From positions 62,001-126,000 of the forward strand of contig FMBT01000313.1 in assembly GCA_900095095.1 (NCBI GenBank): DNA of 64,000 nt. The letters are read 5' to 3'. This document shows, piece after piece, positions 58,389-64,000 of the stretch. This DNA is from Fragilariopsis cylindrus CCMP1102. Taxonomy: Eukaryota; Bacillariophyta; Bacillariophyceae; Bacillariales; Bacillariaceae. Each line of letters opens with the position of its first letter. Position 1 is the first letter of the stretch. The position numbers and the translations under genes are program-made. The notes under the pieces are model-generated. The model ran no database searches. It saw only the letters and a program-made list of their open reading frames with translations, and was not told where the DNA came from.

Positions 58389-59048
58389 ATGCCGATCTTG
58401 AGATGTTCTTGCGGTCAAGTCGAGGCCAAGATAACGGGGGAGCCCTTTGGAATGATCAATTGCTACTGCCATTCCTGCACGGCATGTGCCAGATTCGTCG
58501 ACGAGAAGAATACCAGTAGCAAAACCAGTGGAACATCGGGCCTAACGAGCGACGGGAATGGAAATGCTATCGTCTTTTACAAACCCGACCAACTGGGTGC
58601 ATTTACGTTTAATAAGGACGAGGGATCTGAAAATTTAATTGGCGCTCTCCAATTGGGCGATAAGGGCTCCGCGCATCGATTCTATGCCAAGTGCTGCAAT
58701 ACCTACCTGACTGGTACCCACTCCACATATTTGTGCCTGAATCCCAATGCGTTGTATATTGAAGACGACAACAACAATACTACCAAATTATACGACCCCA
58801 CCTTATCTCCGGCCGTAGTAGCGTCTACTGTTCCCAATGTGATGCGCAAATTCGCCTTTGACCCTTCCACGGTTCCCGAACCGGCATTCAACATTTTTCC
58901 AATGACTGTAGCGAGTCTCAAAAATGTGTCGGCTTTTCTGAACGTCTTTGCTCCCAAATTGAAGCCAGAGTCCGGTTTAGTGGTGTTGAAGTCGGATGAC
59001 GGTTCATCCAATATGACTATCGAGGTGGTTCCAATTACTTGGAAGTAA
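58389..59048 (+). CDS. GFA/CENP-V-like zinc protein
   Basis: This is a 219-aa protein with the Mss4-like fold of glutathione-dependent formaldehyde-activating enzymes. Zinc ligands are visible: CSCG near residues 6-9, CYCHSC near 25-30, and CC (AKCCNTYL) near 102. The family includes GFA enzymes, S-transferases and CENP-V; which activity applies cannot be told. No signal peptide. The second half (PTLSPAVVASTVPNVMRKF...) is longer than a bare GFA domain. Base composition and codon use (many C/G third positions) differ from all neighbours. It starts 172 bp past the transposon's target duplication, so transfer or a distinct expression class is possible. Confidence 0.85.
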   Translation: MPILRCSCGQVEAKITGEPFGMINCYCHSCTACARFVDEKNTSSKTSGTSGLTSDGNGNAIVFYKPDQLGAFTFNKDEGSENLIGALQLGDKGSAHRFYAKCCNTYLTGTHSTYLCLNPNALYIEDDNNNTTKLYDPTLSPAVVASTVPNVMRKFAFDPSTVPEPAFNIFPMTVASLKNVSAFLNVFAPKLKPESGLVVLKSDDGSSNMTIEVVPITWK

Positions 59049-59430
59049 AGCAAGTCCGTTTCATCATAACTCGTCAAGACGTGATATCGTCATCCTCTGA
59101 TTCTGATTCTAATTCTGATTCTAATTCTGAAACAGATTATTATTACAACAAAACACATGGTAAATAAGAAAGGAACTTATCATCATCATCAACAACGTCA
59201 TTTCGGCGCGTGTGGCGGTTGTGGTATGTAATTTTATCAACAGTATATTGCTACTACGGTACATCTCTTGCTTCTACTTTAGTAATGCTATCTATAGGTA
59301 AAATTTCTCTTGATAGAAAACTATAGAGTCCTAATTTTGAATCTGTTCATTCGTTCCAATTGATCTAAATTTATATTTATATTTACTATTACATAATGCA
59401 TTACTGTACTTCTAGCTCCAGTGCCCGATT
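59049..59430. other. Convergent intergenic region
   Basis: Contains an ATTCTG/ATTCTA hexanucleotide run (59099-59130). No gene seen. Confidence 0.4.
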
Positions 59431-60006
59431 TTATGCTGCAGCCGATGCAATCATAACAACCTTCGCATTATGTGAATTAGTTGATCCTTTCCTTTTATCA
59501 CACTGACGGTGTATAGTCACTACTTTTCTTGATGCCTCCCTTCCCTTCCATTGACCAAATTTTCCAACATTTGCAACATGAACTTCCATATTTGTGCGAT
59601 AGAAATATGCAGCTTTAGTTTGATACCTTCTATCAAAAATTTCTGATTTTATATCGCACATTAAATGTCTCGAATAAAAATTATGTAACTGCTCATTGCC
59701 TCCTTCCAACATGGATAAAACTTGGGAATAGGACCAATTATCCATTGATATACTTCTAACCCTAGATGTCGCAACACCATAGGAACGATGTCGTCCAGAG
59801 CATCGTACACACAAAAGAATACCATATGAAACGCTTGCCCAATCTGGATGACAATTACCACAATCAATACATCGTAGGTTGCCTGGTATAACAGACCGTA
59901 ATATATGCAGGCATGCATTCGGAAATGGTATCCCGTCTTTGTTAATACTACTACTACTACTATTGTTGCTATTTTTTACTGTGATGCTGCCATGTAGACG
60001 AAGCAT
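59431..60006 (-). CDS. ArfGAP zinc-finger protein
   Basis: This is a 191-aa protein. After a short Ser/Asn-rich leader, an ArfGAP domain begins near residue 33. The zinc finger is CIDC-x16-CVRC (GNCHPDWASVSYGILL between the pairs). It is followed by SGRHRSYGV..SRVRSISMD, which carries the conserved catalytic Arg and matches the SGxHRxLGVxxSxVRS family pattern. Then come NEQLHNFY and a basic region (YQTKAAYFYRT). The domain activates GTP hydrolysis on Arf GTPases in vesicle traffic. The C-terminus lacks the coiled-coil or ALPS extension of many ArfGAPs, so the protein is short. An unseen 3' exon is possible. Confidence 0.9.
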   Translation of the reverse strand: MLRLHGSITVKNSNNSSSSSINKDGIPFPNACLHILRSVIPGNLRCIDCGNCHPDWASVSYGILLCVRCSGRHRSYGVATSRVRSISMDNWSYSQVLSMLEGGNEQLHNFYSRHLMCDIKSEIFDRRYQTKAAYFYRTNMEVHVANVGKFGQWKGREASRKVVTIHRQCDKRKGSTNSHNAKVVMIASAAA

Positions 60007-60622
60007 TTCTAGCTCAGTCGAAGCCTTTTGAATAACTCTTGCTTTTGGTTACTGTGATGAATCGTCATACTATTATTTATATACCTATTGATTTATTATA
60101 ATAGTTTTGTTTACTATTTTGTTCTGTATCATTATTAGTTTATGAAAGCAGTCTCGATTTTATAGTTAAGTGAGGAATAATGCTCAACCAGTGGCCACGC
60201 AATATTTCATTCCCGCGCCATGCAAAAATCCAAGACGCGGTTAGATTTATGTAACATATATTTTGCGAATAGTTCGAGCGAAGTATTTCGAAGTATTTCG
60301 AAGTACAATACGTCAGACAGCATTTTACATTTATTTTTTTATCGCGTGCCCCACGAATGAAACGAATATTCATAACAATCAATAATATATATATTATTAT
60401 TTATGATTGATATAATCGTTTCCCAAGATTAAGCAAAATGCATCGGAGCGTGCCCAAGATCGAAACCAATCGAATGAATCTTGTATCACCAAGGTACACA
60501 ATTTAAAGAAACTGATGACGCACCTATCTATTCCTGCTCTCTGCAGTTACACGTAGCTAACTGGTAGAATAATTCAACACATCAATTCTTTGTGATCATA
60601 ATACTATGCTACTGCAGCTTCT
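60007..60622. other. Intergenic region
   Basis: Upstream of the ArfGAP gene and downstream of the GT31 gene; includes CGAAGTATTT duplicated at 60278-60303. No gene seen. Confidence 0.35.
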
Positions 60623-62929
60623 TTATTCGGCTGCTGCTTTTTTATCACGCAATTGTTTTAATTTTTCTGATATATTATGGTTCGTTATTATTGCATCCTC
60701 ATTCGACTGTACATTGTTGTTTTTACCTCCAGTAGTAGTAGTAGTAGTAGTAATTATTATACTTGTATTAGTACCACCACCACCACCACCATTACGGGTG
60801 GTACTATTATTCTTATTATTATCAATCACTTTTTTAATTATTTCATTACGATTAGAATATATTTTGGAATATCTATTCCAAAAACCTAAATATTTAGAAT
60901 TAATTTTCCAATATAGATACATTTTATGTTCACCTCTTTTAATAGAATGACCCCATAGTATACTATTACTATTACTATATCTATTACTAGCAGTGCTATC
61001 ACTAGTAGTGGTATCACTAGCAATAGTAGTTGTAGTAGCACTATCAGTACTGCCTGTACCTCTATTATTATTCACGTCATTACTATTATAATCTAATAAT
61101 ATTTCCGGATTTTTTATAATATTTACTGGAAACCAATCAGACTTCATATTTGGTAATAACAATATACGACTTGTATTGACACTAATAATATCAATTACAT
61201 ATCGATCTTGATCCTGATCTTGATCTTGATCATTATTGTCGACGTTAGTGTCAGATTCAAATTGTTGTTGTTGTTTATTATGCTTATTATGATAGATTGT
61301 ATTATTTTGATAGGAATATATATAATTGGATATTGATACATCTTCATGTGGTATTGTCCAACTATCTCTTGGACATAAATCAGATGTAATATAGATTGCT
61401 AAATCTATACTCACAAAATTAAGTTCACCACTCATATAGGACCGTCCACTTAATGGTAATGGACATTCATGATCAAATGTATAATTTATAATACAATTTG
61501 TGGCAGGAAATTCTATACCACCATATATAAGTTCGGGTGGTATGTATTTACTACTGTTGCTATCGCTATTGCTACTATTACTGTCTACTTCTTCTTCTAC
61601 TTCTCCAGCTACTGCTGCTGCTGCTGCTGCACCAATCATTGTTTGTTTACGTTTACGTTTACGTTTATGTTTTTCATGTTCATATTCAAACCAATTGAAA
61701 AAATTTGGTGGTAATAATAACAGATCCGAATCCACTTTAAATATATAATCGATGTCATGCAGATATTCTTTGGCAATAAGACTGGCAAATTTAAACCATG
61801 TCGTCATTTTACCATCAAATTGATTTTCATATATTTTTAAATATATTGTACCTGCTTCATTTATATCATAATTATTACTATCTGTACTAATAGTTTTGTT
61901 TGTTTTATTTGTCATCGTCGTGATGGCCGTGTCGTTCGGATCTACTACTACTACCGGTGTAATAAGCAGCATATCACGAAAATCGATTATTGATTCATTT
62001 AACATAATAGGTAGTGCACCCGTTTCATTATTCCCGCCACCAATAAAAAATAAATATATCATTTGACATTGTTGTCTTATATTGTGGTTGCATGTCCATT
62101 CATGGAAGGAACATATTCTATTATGATGCTGTTTATTACTATCTTTATCATCAAGTTTTCTATAGAAATTTAAATACGTACGTCGTAATAATTTTCTTCG
62201 TGATACTTCATAATCGGATGTTGTGGATGGGATACCCCATAAAAATACAGGTCCATCTGGTCTGCTATTAGAAGTAGAAGTACTGTGGTTGTTGTTTTGA
62301 TGATTACGTGGAAATAATGATTCATAACCATTCTTGTCATCACAAATAATCAGAGGAGGAGGAGGAGGCGTGGCAATAGACGACGATGAGTCTATTACCA
62401 AAGTTTTGACGACAGATTGCGGTATAGTAACCAAATTATTGTTGACGTTGAGAAGGTTGACGTTGTTATTGTATTCATAGAAAGAAAATCTTATTATTGA
62501 CGTCAATGAAAATATAATTGTCAATACAATTAAGACCTGAATTAATTTTCGATCACTTCTTAAAAGTTTTCGAATGAAAATTATGAATGACGTATAAATA
62601 GTAATCTTGGCAGTATTATTATTTGAACCTCCCTTCTTGTGGAAGTTGCCGTTACTGCTGCCCGCACTACTAGTACTAGTAGCCTCATTATCGTTGCTGT
62701 CATTATTGCTATCACCAGGTCGAGGTCTTACTCGTTGCCGATTATGTCCATTATGTCGTTGTCGAGTAGTAGTTGTTGTTGTTGTATTTGTATTATTATT
62801 TGCAGTATGAACCGTAGTAGATGAACTACTATCCCCACTGTTTAGCTTTGGCGGTGGGGATGTTATTTGTGTCTTTGGTGGCTGAGGTGGTTGAAATGAT
62901 TTTACTACTGATCCGAAAGGTGTTGTCAT
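60623..62929 (-). CDS. GT31-type galactosyltransferase, type II membrane protein
   Basis: This is a 768-aa protein with type II topology: a 125-residue Asn/Thr/Ser-rich N-terminus, one membrane anchor (about 126-148, KLIQVLIVLTIIFSLTSII), then a lumenal catalytic region. The family motifs in order are VFLWGIPST, RRKLLRRTYL, YLHDIDYIFKVDSD (with the DxD metal site), PELIYGG, SYMSGELNFVSIDLA and HEDVSISNYIY. This is the pattern of beta-1,3-galactosyltransferases (family 31) acting in the Golgi. Low-complexity inserts (Lys/Arg- and Ser/Asn-rich) interrupt the domain. The C-terminal 150 residues are Asn/Ser/Thr-rich with a short conserved SDWFP segment. Acceptor unknown. Single exon. Confidence 0.85.
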   Translation of the reverse strand: MTTPFGSVVKSFQPPQPPKTQITSPPPKLNSGDSSSSTTVHTANNNTNTTTTTTTRQRHNGHNRQRVRPRPGDSNNDSNDNEATSTSSAGSSNGNFHKKGGSNNNTAKITIYTSFIIFIRKLLRSDRKLIQVLIVLTIIFSLTSIIRFSFYEYNNNVNLLNVNNNLVTIPQSVVKTLVIDSSSSIATPPPPPLIICDDKNGYESLFPRNHQNNNHSTSTSNSRPDGPVFLWGIPSTTSDYEVSRRKLLRRTYLNFYRKLDDKDSNKQHHNRICSFHEWTCNHNIRQQCQMIYLFFIGGGNNETGALPIMLNESIIDFRDMLLITPVVVVDPNDTAITTMTNKTNKTISTDSNNYDINEAGTIYLKIYENQFDGKMTTWFKFASLIAKEYLHDIDYIFKVDSDLLLLPPNFFNWFEYEHEKHKRKRKRKQTMIGAAAAAAVAGEVEEEVDSNSSNSDSNSSKYIPPELIYGGIEFPATNCIINYTFDHECPLPLSGRSYMSGELNFVSIDLAIYITSDLCPRDSWTIPHEDVSISNYIYSYQNNTIYHNKHNKQQQQFESDTNVDNNDQDQDQDQDRYVIDIISVNTSRILLLPNMKSDWFPVNIIKNPEILLDYNSNDVNNNRGTGSTDSATTTTIASDTTTSDSTASNRYSNSNSILWGHSIKRGEHKMYLYWKINSKYLGFWNRYSKIYSNRNEIIKKVIDNNKNNSTTRNGGGGGGTNTSIIITTTTTTTGGKNNNVQSNEDAIITNHNISEKLKQLRDKKAAAE

Positions 62930-63842
62930 TATTTCGTTTTTCGTTTTTCGTTTTCGTCGTCGCCTTTTTTTGCTTTTTTGTTGCTGCTTCTTCTTCTTCT
63001 TTTCTAAAGAGAGAGAGATATAAATCTGCTTCTGCTTCTGTTACTACACTACACTTCACTTCCCTTCACTTCACTACACTTCACTTCACTTCACTTCACT
63101 TCCCTTCACTTTAGTTATTGTGTCGTGCGTAAGGAGTGCTTTCTTTTGTTTCCTTTTTTGTTGGGTTGCTATTTTGTTATATGGTAGGCATTTATTTTAT
63201 GATTTACTATGATATATGATGTTATTTAATTTTTTTTGGCGCGACAGTTGAGATTTTTGCTTTAGTTGCTTGAGCGACACAGGACCATCCTTCTTTTGCT
63301 CTTCTTTTTTTTTTTGCTTCGCGTGAATGAAAATCAAGTGAGTCGATTATTATCATCGTACTACTAGTACCGTATTTACAGTTTGTATGTATGATGCCTG
63401 TTTTTACATAATAATAATAAAACTTCAACCTTCTCAACAATTATCAAGAGGTATTGTAATAAAAGCCCTTTGTTTTGGATTTTATTATTGATACACACAC
63501 AACATCATCATTAGGCCTACAGTAAAGAGAACACACACATGATACATACATACTGGTACAATAAATAAGGCAACACGGCACAACAAAAGAGAAGGAAATA
63601 AGGGAAGGGAAAGGAAAGGAAAATAGCTACCCCTTATTGATTTTTACATAATACTTCTAGCGAGTTGACATATACAGTATAGTAGAGAGAGGAAAGAGCA
63701 AGAGAACGACAAACGACGACAACGAGAATTATAAGGAGGCGACTGGGTGACACACAGAGAGAGAGAGCCAGTAGCGTGAACGAGAGAGAGACAGAGAACG
63801 ACGACTTTTGCGAGTATTATATTATTTCACGATATACATACG
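62930..63842. promoter_or_regulatory. Divergent intergenic region with ACTTC repeats
   Basis: Contains (ACTTC)n-type repeats (63049-63110) directly upstream of the GT31 gene, and GA tracts at 63757-63800 upstream of the next gene. It should hold both promoters. No gene seen. Confidence 0.45.
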
Positions 63843-64000
63843 ATGTGTTCCACGACGAAAATGAAATACGACTCTAATAGCAATAGCAACAACAATAATG
63901 GAGTTCACCATGAAGATTCGTCGCCAGACGTCTCAAAAAATAAGAAGAAGAAGAAGAAGAAGCAAGCTTCCCGACTAGGATTTTCCTTGCGATTCCTCCT
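63843..64000 (+). CDS. 5' end of a gene truncated by the window edge
   Basis: The frame opens at ATG 63843 and stays open to the last base. It encodes a polar start (MCSTTKMKYDSNSNSNNNN), then a run of seven Lys (about residues 34-40) and QASRLGFSLRFLL. The last part may begin a membrane or targeting segment. Too short to identify. Confidence 0.55.
   Translation, partial: MCSTTKMKYDSNSNSNNNNGVHHEDSSPDVSKNKKKKKKKQASRLGFSLRFL

Noticed and set aside
1-64000. CRISPR arrays or bacterial operons
   Set aside because: No regular repeat/spacer array. Introns, plastid leaders and tRNA without CCA show a eukaryotic nuclear sequence.

Overview
The window looks like nuclear DNA of a stramenopile alga, most likely a diatom. 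Three lines of evidence point there. Two proteins carry signal peptides followed by the Phe(+1) plastid-import signature of diatoms (43066-44145 and 5221-6631). The spliceosomal introns are short and of GTAAGT type. The genes encode many low-complexity Asn/Ser/Thr/Gln/Asp tracts, and the window also holds a Ty1/copia element and Lys/Ser-rich secreted proteins. The DNA is AT-rich and full of microsatellites, especially five-base units. I cannot name the species.

Layout. 0-11.9 kb: a VWA/alpha-kinase fusion gene (reconstructed as two exons), a small membrane protein with an EXPERA-like layout, a two-exon Gly/Arg/Met-rich protein with a plastid-type leader, and a large ankyrin protein. 11.9-27.7 kb: a transposon island. 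It holds a 1.47-kb element with long terminal inverted repeats, and a 538-bp TTAA-flanked MITE split by a young copia element with 215-bp LTRs and a TATTT target duplication. Further along are MITE fragments, a 5.2-kb Sola-like DNA transposon with a spliced transposase gene, and a second MITE copy in inverted orientation. The MITE carries a tRNA-like module with A and B boxes.

28-51.5 kb: ordinary genes, mostly separated by 0.2-1.8 kb. These are a membrane LRR/LNR protein whose six LRRs are each encoded by a 72-bp phase-1 exon, a glycerophosphodiester phosphodiesterase, an EDR2_C (DUF1336) protein, a rhodanese-domain protein, an EF-hand protein, and a plastid-leader protein with a triplicated Cys motif. 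They are followed by a secreted Lys/Ser-rich beta-propeller protein with a GPI-like tail (two exons), a tRNA-Lys(UUU) gene and a small secreted Cys-rich protein.

51.9-58.2 kb: a degenerate two-gene DNA transposon with short TIRs and a perfect GATTC target duplication; I could not assign it to a named superfamily. 58.4-64 kb: a GFA/CENP-V-like zinc enzyme of unusually GC-rich composition, an ArfGAP, a GT31-type glycosyltransferase and the start of a gene running off the window.

There are no operons. Adjacent genes are independent and often divergent or convergent. Several single reading frames proved to be two exons of one gene when donor, acceptor and phase were checked (59-3044, 5221-6631, 29410-34022, 45968-49172). 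All domain names come from motif recognition by eye; no database search was run.
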